A stretch of DNA of 64,000 nucleotides, from the NCBI RefSeq assembly GCF_029784135.1, contig NC_073746.1:253979994-254043993 (forward strand), in the 5' to 3' direction. Origin of the DNA: Toxorhynchites rutilus septentrionalis. Lineage: Eukaryota; Arthropoda; Insecta; Diptera; Culicidae. Positions 52,530-63,540 of this stretch are shown here, piece after piece. The translations under genes and the position numbers were made by a program. The first letter of the stretch is position 1. Each line of letters opens with the position of its first letter. The notes below the pieces were generated by a model. The model saw only the letters and a list, made by a program, of their open reading frames with translations, was not told the origin of the DNA and searched no databases.

Positions 52530-52979
52530 ACTCGATATTCCCATCTTGTTCGGTTAAACCTTCCTGTTTAGCTATTGCGTTTGCCACTCGCCACAGCTTT
52601 CACAGTTGGAAAATTTCTTCCCATCCAGCTTGTGACATGTTGTTTAGTAAATTACATTTAATGCGACGTGCCGGAGAAACACTTTGCCACTCACTGAAAC
52701 TAATTGTTGCCTTGATGAGCGCCGAACCGAAGCTGCTCTGTTCTTGAAGCGGGTTTTCTGATTGTCGTGAGCAGCTTTGCAAGCTAACTCGAGCACTCCG
52801 ACAGCCGAAACTCTATAATCGCTGTTAGGTATACTGGTGCTCCGGCACCAATCCGTTCGGCCTAGTTACCCTTGCGGAGCAATCAGTGAATGCGACCAAC
52901 AGGGAACTGGAGACCTGCACGGTTCGAGTGAGACTTTGCCTTTCCCTTAACTTGTCCTCCTTTGTTACGTCCACGATGC
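52530..52979 (-). pseudogene. Histone H2A pseudogene, copy 1
   Basis: Minus strand reads [17 protein letters not shown] and [12 protein letters not shown], the H2A N-tail and first helix, then a stop, then LLRKGN and AERIGAGAPVYLTAI with further stops. The start codon is lost (ATCGTGGACGT where ATGTCTGGACGT is expected near 52975). The C-terminal half is scrambled. Confidence 0.88.
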
Positions 52980-53044
52980 CGATGCCGTACAACCACACGA
53001 GTATATGGTTTGAAAGAAAATAAGATATTTTGTTGGGGTCCGCG

Positions 53045-53056
53045 TGTTTTATACTC
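53045..53056 (-). promoter_or_regulatory. TATA-box-like site upstream of H2A pseudogene 1
   Basis: GAGTATAAAACAC on the minus strand, about 70 bases upstream of the lost start codon, as in histone gene promoters. Confidence 0.5.
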
Positions 53057-53254
53057 TAGCGGTACACACTCACAGGATAGAGACAAATCGGCAGACTCAG
53101 CCAGAGGGGCGAGTCCAACGAGACGAACGAATGAGCGTTAAAAGGGAGCGATGGCAAAAAAATACATTCATTACGATATGTTCGCTCGTTGGATTCACAT
53201 GCAGGCTAAAAAGGGTCCTTTTCCGGATCACAAAATTATCTTCAATCTAAAGAG

Positions 53255-53430
53255 TTTATTGTTTTGTTATTACTCGATATCCCCATCTTGTTCGGCTAAA
53301 CCTTTCTGTTTAGTGATTGCATTTGCCACTCGCCACAGCTTTCACAGTTGGAAAATTTCTTCCCATCCAGCTTGTGACATATTTACAGTAAATTACATTC
53401 AATGGCACGTCGCATTACCACCACTCAGTA
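53255..53430 (-). pseudogene. H2A pseudogene tail, copy 3
   Basis: Nearly repeats 52530-52670: ATTGC.TTTGCCACTCGCCA, CAGCTTTCACAGTTGGAAAA and TTTCTTCCCATCCAGCTTGT. No N-terminal H2A part. Confidence 0.7.
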
Positions 53431-53803
53431 TCGGATTGGAGGTAATTTTAACCTGTAATTGATCATTTGCGATGACAGTGATACAGTGTCGACTTTCAAC
53501 GTGGGGTCATAATATGGACCCCGAACTCTATGTTTACAAAAATGTCCAACTAAATATGTCGCATTACAGGTCCGTCCAATTAGCTAAATGTCGAGATAAG
53601 TGTAAATTACTGTACTTTCAATCTAGAAACAATTTAAGAATTGGTGAAAATCAATAAGCTCAGAACAACTGCCAAATTTACATACTCATCAGATCCTGGC
53701 AAACAAATTATGAAAAAATCAATTTGTGTTTTATTATTATTTTGGATAATGTTTTAGAAAGCATTGAACTGTATTTCCTAAACTCTTTTTTGGAAGGTTT
53801 ATT

Positions 53804-53819
53804 GGCCCTGAAAAGCGCC
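53804..53819 (-). terminator. Histone-type 3' stem-loop, imperfect
   Basis: GGCGCTTTTCAGGGCC on the minus strand; one stem mismatch from the canonical histone form. About 60 bases past the stop of H2A pseudogene 2. Confidence 0.6.
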
Positions 53820-53866
53820 GTGTTTTATGGAATGGTTCCAATTTAGAAAACTTAGTACTCGTGGTT

Positions 53867-54245
53867 TTAAGAAAAACCATTTCGAACGCCCTCGATGCCG
53901 CCTTGTTCTGGTTTTGCCACCAAAGCAGATTGTATAAAGAACAAACTTTTTTCTTCCGCTACCTGCTGTCGTTTTGCGATTGCGTTTGCCACTCGCTGCA
54001 ACTGCCTGTTGTTGTCTTGATGTCCACCGAACCGAATGTGGTCTGTTCTGAATGCGAGTTTTCTTATCGTCGCGAGCAGCTTTTCCACTTCGGCGGCCGA
54101 AACTATATAACGCCGGCTAGGTGGACTGATGCACTGATACTAACGCGCTCGGCCTAGCTACCCTTGCGGGGAACTCCAGATCAACACGGTTCGAGCGGGA
54201 TTTTGCCTTTCCCTTCACTTTTCCTCCTTTACCATGACCAGACAT
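53867..54245 (-). pseudogene. Histone H2A pseudogene, copy 2
   Basis: ATG at 54245 reads MSGHGKGGKVKGKAKSRSNR then VDLEFP, a clear H2A N-terminus. A deletion removes the region after the first helix and shifts the frame, later giving KAARDDKKTRIQNR. The C-terminal part is unrecognisable. Intact start but no intact histone fold. Confidence 0.88.
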
Positions 54246-54490
54246 GGCTGCTTGGGTTGGTTTGTTGATGTGTTGTGATGCGAACCGATGTGGTGTACGG
54301 TTCGAATGAGAATGATCGTTACGGCAGCGGTGCGGGGATTTTTAAGCTGACTGGCTGGCTCGAGAATTACGCATGTGTGAGACTGCGACCAATGTTTCTT
54401 TCTTTTTTTCCTTTTTCCTTTCCAATCGTGCTTCATTCTATTTCGCTGCTGCTCTGGTTGCCCGTTTTGGTCGGTACGATTTGAGTAGCA
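54246..54490. other. Upstream of H2A pseudogene 2
   Basis: GATTTTTAAGCTGA at about 54337 is a weak TATA-like site on the opposite strand. No gene. Confidence 0.3.
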
Positions 54491-54763
54491 CAAAATGGAC
54501 CAATCAAAAATGGGCACATAGTGCATTTTGACAATGCTTGATATTTCACAATTATTGAATTATTTATCTCAAGAAAAATGAAATGTTATTCGTTATGATA
54601 GATGCGTAGATATATTTCCTATCAATTGATGCAAAAACCTTTGCGATCTATTGAGAAATGCTCAAGTTATAAGCGTTTCAAATCTTGCATTTTTTCCTAC
54701 TTGTTCAGTGCCTAGATTTCCATTTCACCCCCTATATCTTCCGGTTAGACGTAGTCCTACGTC
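54490..54763. repeat. End segment of the 45640-type repeat
   Basis: GATAGATGCGTAGA, TCAAGTTATAAGCGTTT, CATTTTTTCCT and CTATAT.TTCCGGTTA blocks match 46960-47120. Ends at GACGTAGTCCTACGTC (54748-54763). Confidence 0.7.
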
Positions 54764-55215
54764 AAAAAAAATTTGATGCCAAATGTCTTCAAATTGCATG
54801 AAACGTCGAGATCTACTGTCATCTCGGAATTTTTTTTGGTCAAAAATCGACACTCTGGGACTTCTCGTTTTCTCGGAATACGAGGCAAAACGTATGGTTT
54901 TGGATGCCAAATCGTCATATCGATTTTTCATACGGGACTCTCTAGGAAATGTTGATTTGCACGATAAAATACCATCTGCAAAATATTGGCCTATACGGAC
55001 TTCATTTACTATTGTCGCAGATCTCAAAATGTTTTCTGAAAATCGAAAAACCACCCAAGGAGGGAGTAAAGGAAACCGCTGTGCGACACTGGTAAATGAA
55101 GTCCGATTGAGCTGATATTTTGCACAGGGTAGTTTTTCGTGGGAATCAACATTTTTAATCATGTTCGCTTTGAAAATTCGAGATGGCCATTTTCATTGGC
55201 ACTCTAGTGTATATT
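54764..55215. repeat. Hairpin-forming MITE
   Basis: CGGACTTCATTTAC at about 54998 is inverse to GTAAATGAAGTCCG at about 55092, and the right half is inverse to 51245-51420. No ORF. Confidence 0.65.
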
Positions 55216-55329
55216 CATAGTGCTCTACATATCAAATATGTGAGAAAAATGTGTTGTGTCTGATGATGATTTTATATTATGGATAAAATTTGGTGGAAAT
55301 GCTAGTACATTTATAGAAAAAAAGTTATG

Positions 55330-55560
55330 TTAGGATCAGGATCAGGGCTCGGCATAGTCATAGTCAAATGAGGATAGTCAGCTGACTGTCTGACTGACTA
55401 TATCCGTATTCAGTCGGAAATGACTTTTGGCTTCTTCACGCAGTTTCTCCGCCAAAACGACTAAACGGGCGACTCAGTCGGAAGTCTAGTTTTTATCTCC
55501 CTCTACGACTCGACTATCTCATTTCATTCTTCCCCGTCAAATGGACTGCATTGCATTTTA
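55330..55560. repeat. Degenerate MITE with GACTGACT/AGTCAGTC motifs
   Basis: GTCAGCTGACTGTCTGACTG and ACGACTCGACTATCTCATTT. A similar AGTCA-rich segment lies at 57290-57560. Ends not defined. Confidence 0.4.
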
Positions 55561-55987
55561 AAGTGGCTTCCCTTAAAATAAATTCGTTTCTCGTTCTCAT
55601 GTATCAGGTATGCATGTATCGATGTTTGAGTTCAACGTGGCTTAACATATACTACAGATGAGCTTGATGTTTTGTGTCGTACACGAAAATTACTCAGACA
55701 TATAAAAGCGTGCAGTGTTGTGTTTAGAACCACTTTTTCACAAAATTGAACTCGGAGACAAAGTGAACTAAAATTTGTTTAGAATTACTCCCAAACTGCA
55801 CGCTATTTTGCACGCCATTTACTAATACTAACGCGAGGACCTTTATAGCATACCTGATAACTGTCTAAGTTCGTTGGTTTAAGTTCACGGTGGGTAGACA
55901 ATAAACCCCCATTAATGATGTAACTACTTTTTTGCATTAGAAATCAATTTTTCGTTTCACCTTATATGGACGTAAATAAAATTGTAA
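55561..55987. other. Unassigned sequence
   Basis: No feature recognised. Confidence 0.3.
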
Positions 55988-57263
55988 TGGGTTGTATCTA
56001 GGACACGACCGTAGTTTTCGACGTAGAACTACAAAATTATATTATTCAATCCACTTGTTCATCACATAGGACATTATTTCAGAATGCATAGATTTTTTAA
56101 ATTAACTTTTTAACTATTTAGTTTTTTATTACTTCAGTATACTCGACTCATGCATTCGATTCAAAATCGTTAAAAGCTATCAGCACTTTCGTTTATTTGG
56201 TTCAACTCGCATCATACTTTCTATTTTCCACCCAGATATCGATCACAAACTATGAACACTTTTGCTTGAGATGTGATCGAACCCCACAACACGCAACAGT
56301 AAGGTTACCCTGCTGGAATTTGAAAGCATACTTCCATGAAAGATACGTAGTATCTAAATAAATGCAGTGTATATTTACATTCCGAAATTTTGGATACTCT
56401 TCCATATCCGCACTAGCACAAAAATTTCTCGTATGCTGCTCTTTTTTGTCGTAGCACACTTTGATACAGAGGGCTTCCTCTCCTTGTATCGAGCTGTGTG
56501 TGTATGTGTGTGTGAAATCAGCATTAGGCATCCGCTTGTTGTGTTATGCTAGCTCACTCGCATCTGTGTTTTCATTCCATTCTATTTTTGTTTTTCGCCT
56601 CTAGCCCTGAGAAGGGCCCCCTGTGGAAAGAAAATGTGTTCCACACTCTCCCTTGACCTGTCGAGAAAACAATCCTCTCCCGCTCGACGCTCTCCGGCAA
56701 CGATGTTGCTTCGATGACCACCACACGAGAAGTGGTGGGGCTTCACGACGATGGTGTTGAATTAACCCCTTCCTGTATTATTTAATACGTCACACATCAA
56801 GTGATTTCACTAGCCTGCTGAACGTTCTAGCGTCCTATGTTATTCAAGTACCCACGAATGAGACTCGATGTTGTACGGGAAAGGATTAAAGAGGATTCAC
56901 ACTTTTCAGTTCATTCGTCTCTAATGTGTGGCTTCGAATCGCGGATGGCTTATTTATACCAAATATGTTCAAACCGGACAGAAACGAATGTATCAGTTGC
57001 TCGTTATTGGCGGTACGGGTAGATAAGCACACAAATCGGCAGAACAAATGTATGGGAAAATGAAAATGCTTCCAGTTTTCATTAATTGAAACTGTTTAGA
57101 TATTAGTGGATTGTAATGTATAGCACTTCAAACAAATCTTAAAGAATTTCTTAAAGAATTTCATCAGAATTTGTTCGCTGTGAAAATAGTTATTAACGTT
57201 ACCTTTATTTCACGAAATCGTGACCTGATTTGACATCCTTCCTGAAAGACGTAGTTCTACGTC
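55988..57263. repeat. Repeat bounded by GTGTC-type and GACGTAG-type ends
   Basis: Left end GGGTTGTATCTAGGACACGA then GACGTAGAACTAC. Right end GACGTAGTTCTACGTC at 57248-57263. 56990-57247 is inverse to 33050-33345. The middle (56100-56900) is unassigned. Confidence 0.5.
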
Positions 57264-58008
57264 AATAAGATTGTATAAGCGGGTAAAGAGAATCGGGTCA
57301 TGGGGGAAGTAGAGCGTGGATTGAAGTCAGTTGAATGAGGAGGCAGATTTGTATTCCTTAGTCACGTCAATTAGAATAATCACTGACTAGTACAGTTCAT
57401 CAGTCATTCTCGCTTTCAACGCTCGTCAATTTCTTTTCTAGTCAACTCGATTTATGTTGACGGCGAATGCCGAAGCGAAACTACTGAGAGGAGAGTCGAT
57501 TTTCATTTTTCATCATCGAAGATTTTGGGCCCTGGTAAATTCATAATTCGTTGTCGGTATCTGTATTCACAGTTTCATCCGGTTCCGTACAGAATCTCTT
57601 CATTTTTTTACGGTTTGTTAAGTTTTATTTCAAATAAAAAAAAATACAATTACAATTATGTGTCAAATCAAAAGAATGTATACAACCCTGCTAGAAACAT
57701 CTAAAACATCAGCCAGACAATTTCAACTCGTACACCTGGTACAGCGCGTTTTTTTACTATTTAGAAGATTTTGACGGTTAGTCAATCATCCTCTTCCAAC
57801 GGGCGAAGTTCCCCAAAATTTTATTAGAAAACAACATTTTAATTCCAGTTTCAAGTCGCCGCATTTCTCACTGAACACCAACTGTTCAACATGTATCATG
57901 TATTTTACCATTACAGATTGTACATTCCTTTCGAGAGAATGTGTTATTCAATGCTTGTGTGGAACACGCTCAAATGTGGCGGTTGTAGAGTACTTCATTC
58001 ATTGATTA
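57264..58008. other. Mostly unassigned sequence
   Basis: 57290-57560 is weakly similar to 55330-55560. The rest shows nothing. Confidence 0.3.
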
Positions 58009-58218
58009 TCACTTTAGGCCGCCCTCGGTGAACAGCTGGTTATCCTCACTCTTTGTTTCACTCTCGCAATCTAGTACAGGATTCGTACTAGTGAGCCCAC
58101 GAGGAAGAGTGGGTGAGCTGAAGTGCAGGAGACAGCGGCTTAACACAGGTTCATGCGAAACGGTACGAGTGCCATAGAAACTAATGATTACACTCAGAGC
58201 GAGTATTATCTTAAACAT
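58009..58218 (-). CDS. Candidate small secreted protein
   Basis: 69 codons from an ATG at 58218: MFKIILALSVIISFYGTRTV, then HEPVLSRCLLHFSSP and an acidic tail with CESETKSEDNQLF. The first 20 residues form a textbook signal peptide (short basic start, hydrophobic core, small residues before the likely cleavage site). Two cysteines remain. The frame is open 35 codons upstream, so the start is chosen for the signal peptide. No family recognised. It may be a first exon, a short peptide gene or chance. Confidence 0.35.
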   Translation of the reverse strand: MFKIILALSVIISFYGTRTVSHEPVLSRCLLHFSSPTLPRGLTSTNPVLDCESETKSEDNQLFTEGGLK

Positions 58219-58620
58219 TTTGCTGCCGGAACGGAGGCGGAAGCTGCACCGTGCTCTGCACCAGAAAGGCTCTTGGAAGGATGTTACTCGCCACTGCACA
58301 TAATTTAATGTAACGTCAACCACGGTCTAGTTCTCTGTCGACGTGTTCCTAATCGAGTTTTAAGCGCTTGCAACTGTTATGGGTGCTGCTGGACCATGAA
58401 ACAGCCACGGCGTACGAAAAGGTGACTATGGGGGAGAAAATTGGAAGAGTTTTATATGTTGTTATGCAATATATAATGAAAATACGCAGAACCCATATCC
58501 CAATTTGATAGAGAACTCAAAAATATAATTCGATGTAACGGGTCTTTCATTAAGGACTTGCCAACTTTTTGTTTTTGGGATATTAAGTAAAATTTATTCT
58601 GGTTGTAGTTCAATTCTTAC
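58219..58620. other. Unassigned sequence, possible leader of the small ORF
   Basis: No TATA box or other clear signal found. Confidence 0.3.
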
Positions 58621-58629
58621 ATTTTAAGA

Positions 58630-59510
58630 TTCGATTTCGGTCATATGACCACCACGAGCCCGTTTACAATAATCGATCTGTTAGACCCAATTCCCATTAC
58701 TCGGCCGCTGAATTCGATCGGAATGTTGCGAATTTCGCGTTGGGTGTTGTCACTGAGCTCAACTAAAGTTGCTGGTTTGTTGGCATAGACCAGTGACTTG
58801 ACATAGCCCATAAAAAGAAGTTCAATGGCGTCAAATCGCACGAACGAGGCGAGCATTCGACAGGCCCATCTCCCGAAATAACACGTTCCACAAATTTACT
58901 TTATAGTAAATCCATTGTAACGTGCGCTGTGTGGCAAGTGGCACTGTCTTGTCTTCCAACATGTCGCGATAGCACTCTCCATTGACGGTAACATGACGGT
59001 CGTTCTCATCGACGAAGAAATACGGCCAAATCACTGCTCCCGCATGAAAACCACACCAAACAGCATTTAGTCAGAAATGAACCTAATCGCTTAAGATGAT
59101 TCTGTGATGAAAGTCACCATTTTCACCAATCGGAGAAGTTTCGACGCTTCATAAGGTCAATTTACTTTAGTTCTTGAGTTAATATTGTAGCCCAATATTT
59201 TCGTTGCTTCGTTTGGGGTGGCTTCTTGTTGGCACGGGAACATCCAACAGCGAAAATGTAGACTCAAATTTGGTCAATAGACAATGCACAGCCTGCCGGC
59301 TGGGACGATTATTACGGCCGGAAATTGGAGTAAGTGCTCTCAAAGTTGCAATTACCGATTCCGAATTCAGGCAGTAATTTTTAAAGATTATTAAGCATTG
59401 CTCTGATTATGAGTCATTCTTGTCAAACAACACGCAAGCCTTTCATCTGAAGGTACGAAAGCCGACGGGTTGCAACTTTTCATCGAGCTTCATCTTGGAT
59501 TCGAGAACAA
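58630..59510 (-). pseudogene. Decayed Tc1/mariner-superfamily transposase (DUF4817-type)
   Basis: Minus strand retains VIWPYFFVDENDRHVTVNG, ECYRDML, and, after frame breaks, LLFMGYVKSLVYANKP and RARGGHM, characteristic of insect transposases with an N-terminal DUF4817 domain. Upstream remnants read through several stops to about 59510. Same type as the 5' part at 63541-64000. Confidence 0.75.
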
Positions 59511-59532
59511 AAATTTAAAAGTGTATTCGAGT

Positions 59533-60731
59533 GTTGTTCATAACACGACCGCATTGTTGACGTAGACCTACAGAATTGTTCGGAATCCTATTTGCTTGTT
59601 TTTTTTGAGTAGGAGTACGTCTTACATTAAGGGTGCCAAATCAGAAAACAGGTCACGTTAATAACTATTTTTGCTGCGAACGGATTTTAACGATTTACTT
59701 ACCAATCGAATAGGAAATTTTCCAAGATTTGTTTGATATGCTATATATTGAAATCCCATAGTATGTATATGGTTTAAACTGATGAAACTTGGAAGCATTC
59801 CCATTTCCCCATACATTTGTTCTGTCCATTTGTGTGCTTTCCCGAACAGAGCTGTCAATAACGGGCAGCTTATGCAGCCACCAGAATAGAAACAACGATG
59901 AGGGATAGCGAAAAGAGAATATTTGCAAAGTAAACTCCACTCTTGCATAGTAAGTAACCTGTCGCTAGCGTATAAGTATTGCATCTCCTCTGAGGAAAAT
60001 TCTCAGAATCTTTCTGTGTCCTCGTTTTATGTTTCCCCTCAAGCTGTGAACGCTAGCGAATATTTCACTTGCAGTGCATCCATCCGAGCCATGGGTGCAG
60101 TGCAAATGATTATAGGTCGCTTCTAGCCATCAGCGGTTGGCTTTGTGTGTGTTGCTTGTTTTAGTTGCGCGATACTTAAAACTTGTTCATTTCCTGTACA
60201 TGTGAATAGCACACCTTCGATACTTTTAGTTGAAATTCGTATTTGCTTTCGTGTGCATCGGCTCTGTTCTGATGCAACTAGCTCATAGCTTTGTTGACGG
60301 TTTTGACCGAGAATCGAAAAACGATTTTTCATAAACGGTCATTCTCGCGATGTTTCATTTTTATCGCTGACACTGTGTGCATCTGTTAGACGCGTGTTTG
60401 ATGCTTGTTGAATGGCGATGCACGGAAGATGCCTCTCGTTAAATATTCAGTGCAATGCGTGCATTGATATAAAGAAACAAATTGCTACATATGACCAATT
60501 AGTGTATTGTTCTCGCAAAGGCAAGAAAGAATCGTTGCTTCTTGAAATGATTCTACAGAACCACACAAGCCATTAAACCTATTCATGGTCCCGGAACTTT
60601 TTGCTAAGGAGTTTTTTATGAAATATCAACGTATTCGTAAATAATATCCGAAATGAAAGACCAACAAATTACAACAAAAAAAGGATTTCGTAGTCCTATG
60701 TCCTAAGCGATCGTGTCTTGGAAACAACCCC
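59533..60731. mobile_element. TIR element with GTTGTT...ACACGA ends
   Basis: Left end GTTGTTCATAACACGACCGC and inverse right end GTTGTTTCCAAGACACGATC match over about 40 bases including a GACGTAG-like block. It includes the 33032-type segment (59600-59880) and a segment like 50400-50900. No transposase. Confidence 0.6.
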
Positions 60732-61036
60732 TCGATTTTTTTTTCCAAAATATATATTTTTATCATAGCTCATATGGCGTTAGCCTGACGGGCCGAGAGT
60801 TCAATATTTTGACAATTTTTCTTATTGTCTATGTTAGTAATATTGGGTAAGGGAAAAAGAAATGTCGTATATTGTCAATATATGGCAACACTTAAACATA
60901 TATTGTGTTGTACTTATCGGATCGGGTCATCCTATACGGCTATTTAAAGACGACAACATGTGCAATATGAGCTACAAGTGTCGTTTTGACAGTGTTGTGA
61001 TTGTCCTTTTCAGTCTCAAGTTATAGCGCGTCAAAG

Positions 61037-63157
61037 ATGGAATCCACCAAGCAAGAAATTCGCCATATTTTACGTTTTTACTACCTGCGAGGTAAAACTG
61101 CAACGAAGGCGGCCGAAAAAATTCGTGTAGTTTATGGTCCCAATACTGTAACGATTCGCACAGCACAGCGTTGGTTTGATCGATTTCGTTCTGGTGTAGT
61201 GGCTGTTGAAGATACACCCCGTACCGGTAGACCAATCGTCGTGGAAACCGATAAAATGGTTGAAATCATCCAGGTAGACCGGCATGTGAGCACTGGTTCG
61301 ATTGGCCAGGAAATGGGTATAGATCATTAAACCGTTTGGAACCATTTGCAGAAGATTGGATTCCAAAAAAAGCTGGATGTATGGGTGCCACACGAGTTGA
61401 CGCAAAAAAATCTTTTAGACCGAATCAACGCCTGCGATGCACTGCTGAAACGGAACGAACTCGACCCATTTTTGAAGAAGATGGTGACTGACAGGGCTTG
61501 GAAATATTGAGCTTGTTAAGTAATATTGAAAATATATATTTATCAGTGTAACGCGTTTATTTTGCTTGTCGATGCTGCTGTCATTCATTCGACGGCAAAC
61601 AAATTTACAACTGTGTTCATTCATATTCATTCTGTGCTATCTGAGCTTTTCTTGAAGCTCGAGTCATGAGAATTCATTCACAATTATTCATTGCCTTTGA
61701 ATTTTCAGGAATGTTGTGACTGTTCATTTTCAATATCCCGATATGTGTGTGATTTTCTCATTGAGTCAGTGCCTTGCTTATTCAGTTATTTTTGAAGTTA
61801 CTCCGAAAGGGCAACGCAAATCGGTGGCGCAAGCGGAAATGCCAACAAAAGAGCAAGATCTGTATACACACTCACAGTTAAGGATTGCATTGGCTTGGAC
61901 GGCAAGGAGGCATTTTGCAGAATCGATCCGAGTAGCGGATGCAGCCATGTCAGCCAAAGCTGGATGTTGGCAATTTCATCCGCTTATCCTATAGCACAGT
62001 TTGATCCGTTTGCGAAAGGAAGCTCGAAATATTCCCATTGCGGTCGTGTCTTGGACACCACCATTCTATGTTCGTGTGTTCGAAATTTGAGTCAAAAATC
62101 AAATGTTTGAAATTTGAGTCAAGACGGTATTTTTTAAACATCGGAATTGGAGTCTTTTGAAGCATTTCTGGAATTGGAATTGCACATTCGCTATGTAAAA
62201 TGAAAGCATTTTAAGTAAAACGGAAACCTTGCAAACTTGAACAATTTAATTTTTGTCACTATTATAAGCATTCTGTACTTCTTTATCTTCCTCAACGAAT
62301 TTCTCCGTTTTGTCAGTGTCCGAGAACGATGCTGATAGTGAATGAACTGATATATTAATATCAATGAATGACAAAACTAGGGATATTTTTTTTTGCTCAC
62401 ATTCCGTGTACGCAGAACAGAACGAAAAAGAGAATGAGCAAAACTGGATGAGTTGAGAGGGGCTGGCTGTGATTGTGAGATTCGGCGTTGGTTCATTTTC
62501 GGTATCCCGAATGCAATGGTATAATGATCGAATGTGTTCGGAAATTCAGCTGAAAAGATTGATGTGATACAGATATTTCCAAGCACTGGTGACTGGTGAT
62601 GAAAAGCGGATCACGTACGACAATCTAAAGCGAAAAAAGTCGCGCGGTGAAGCCCGGTGAGCCGGCCCAAACCATCGCCAAGCCCGGATTGACGGCCAGG
62701 AAGGTTTTGCTGTGTGTTTGGTGGGATTGGAAGGGAATCATCCACTATGAGCTGCTCAACAATGGCCAGACCCTCAACTCGGTTCTCTACTATGAGCAGC
62801 TTGACCGTTTGAAGCAGGCGATTAACCAGAAGCGGCCAGAAATGAACAATAGGAATGTTGTTGTTTTCCACCAGGACAACGCTCGGCCTCACACATCTTT
62901 GATGACCCGCCAGAAGCTACGGGAGCTCGGATGGGATGTCCTATTGCACCCACCGTATAGTCTGGACCTGGCTCCAAGTGATTATCATCTCTTCCGGTCT
63001 ATGCAAAACGCTCTTGGTGATACTAAGTTGACCTCAAAAGAAGCTTGCGAAAACTGACTGTCTGAGTTTTTTGCAAATAAGGAGGGGGGTTTTATAAGGG
63101 GGGGATAATGAAGTTGCCTTCTAAATGGAAGCGAACAAAACGACGCATATTTGACTT
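61037..63157 (+). pseudogene. mariner transposase pseudogene, interrupted
   Basis: ATG at 61037: [32 protein letters not shown], then a TAA at 61327-61329 in the helix-turn-helix. [19 protein letters not shown] follows. The insertion falls in the VTGDEKW motif. After it: [36 protein letters not shown] (D34D spacing kept), a TGA at 63055-63057, and a damaged C-terminus. Confidence 0.9.
61492..62588. mobile_element. hAT-type MITE with 8-bp duplication
   Basis: Ends CAGGGCTTGGAAATAT and inverse CAGTGCTTGGAAATAT. GTGACTGA (61484-61491) and GTGACTGG (62589-62596) flank it, a duplication of the mariner sequence with one later change. No transposase. GCGGTCGTGTCTTGGACACC occurs inside at 62040. Confidence 0.85.
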
Positions 63158-63239
63158 AAATTGGATAATTTTAAGTATGTTAAATAAAGCGTCAAATTTC
63201 GGTCAGAAATACGACATTTCTTTTTCCCCGACCCTATAT

Positions 63240-63535
63240 GTTGAAACCGGACAGAAAGTATGGTAGTTGTTCGTTATTGACGGTACGGGTAGATAAGCAC
63301 ACAAATCGGCAGAACAAATGTATGGGAAAATGAGAGTGCCTCCAGTTTTCATTAATTACTGTTTTTGGATTAGTGAATTGTAATGTATAGCATATCAAAC
63401 AAATTTTAGGGAACTTCCAATTCCATAGGTGTGCAAAACATCAGAATTTCGCTGTGAAAATTGTTATTAACGTTAACTTTATTTCATAAAAACGTGACCT
63501 GTTTTTTGATTTGGAACCCTTCCTGAAAAACGTAG
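63240..63535. repeat. Interspersed repeat (inverse of 33050-33345)
   Basis: CGGTACGGGTAGATAAGCAC, CAGAACAAATGTATGGGAAA, GTATAGCATATCAAACAAAT and GTTATTAACGTTAAC. It ends at ACGTAGACGTA, where the next transposon begins. Confidence 0.75.
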
Positions 63536-63540
63536 ACGTA

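Larger units (their letters stand above)
60845..63236 (+). mobile_element. mariner (second subfamily) split by a hAT MITE
   Basis: TIRs TTGGGTAAGGGAAAAAGAAA (60845) and inverse TAGGGTCGGGGAAAAAGAAA (63236), with TA at 60843-60844 and 63237-63238. Without the 1.1-kb insertion the element is about 1.3 kb, the normal size. Confidence 0.9.

Noticed and set aside
59653..60126. Possible small RNA gene in 59533-60731
   Set aside because: The sequence looks like repeat interior; I could not find a stable conserved hairpin or pol III boxes.
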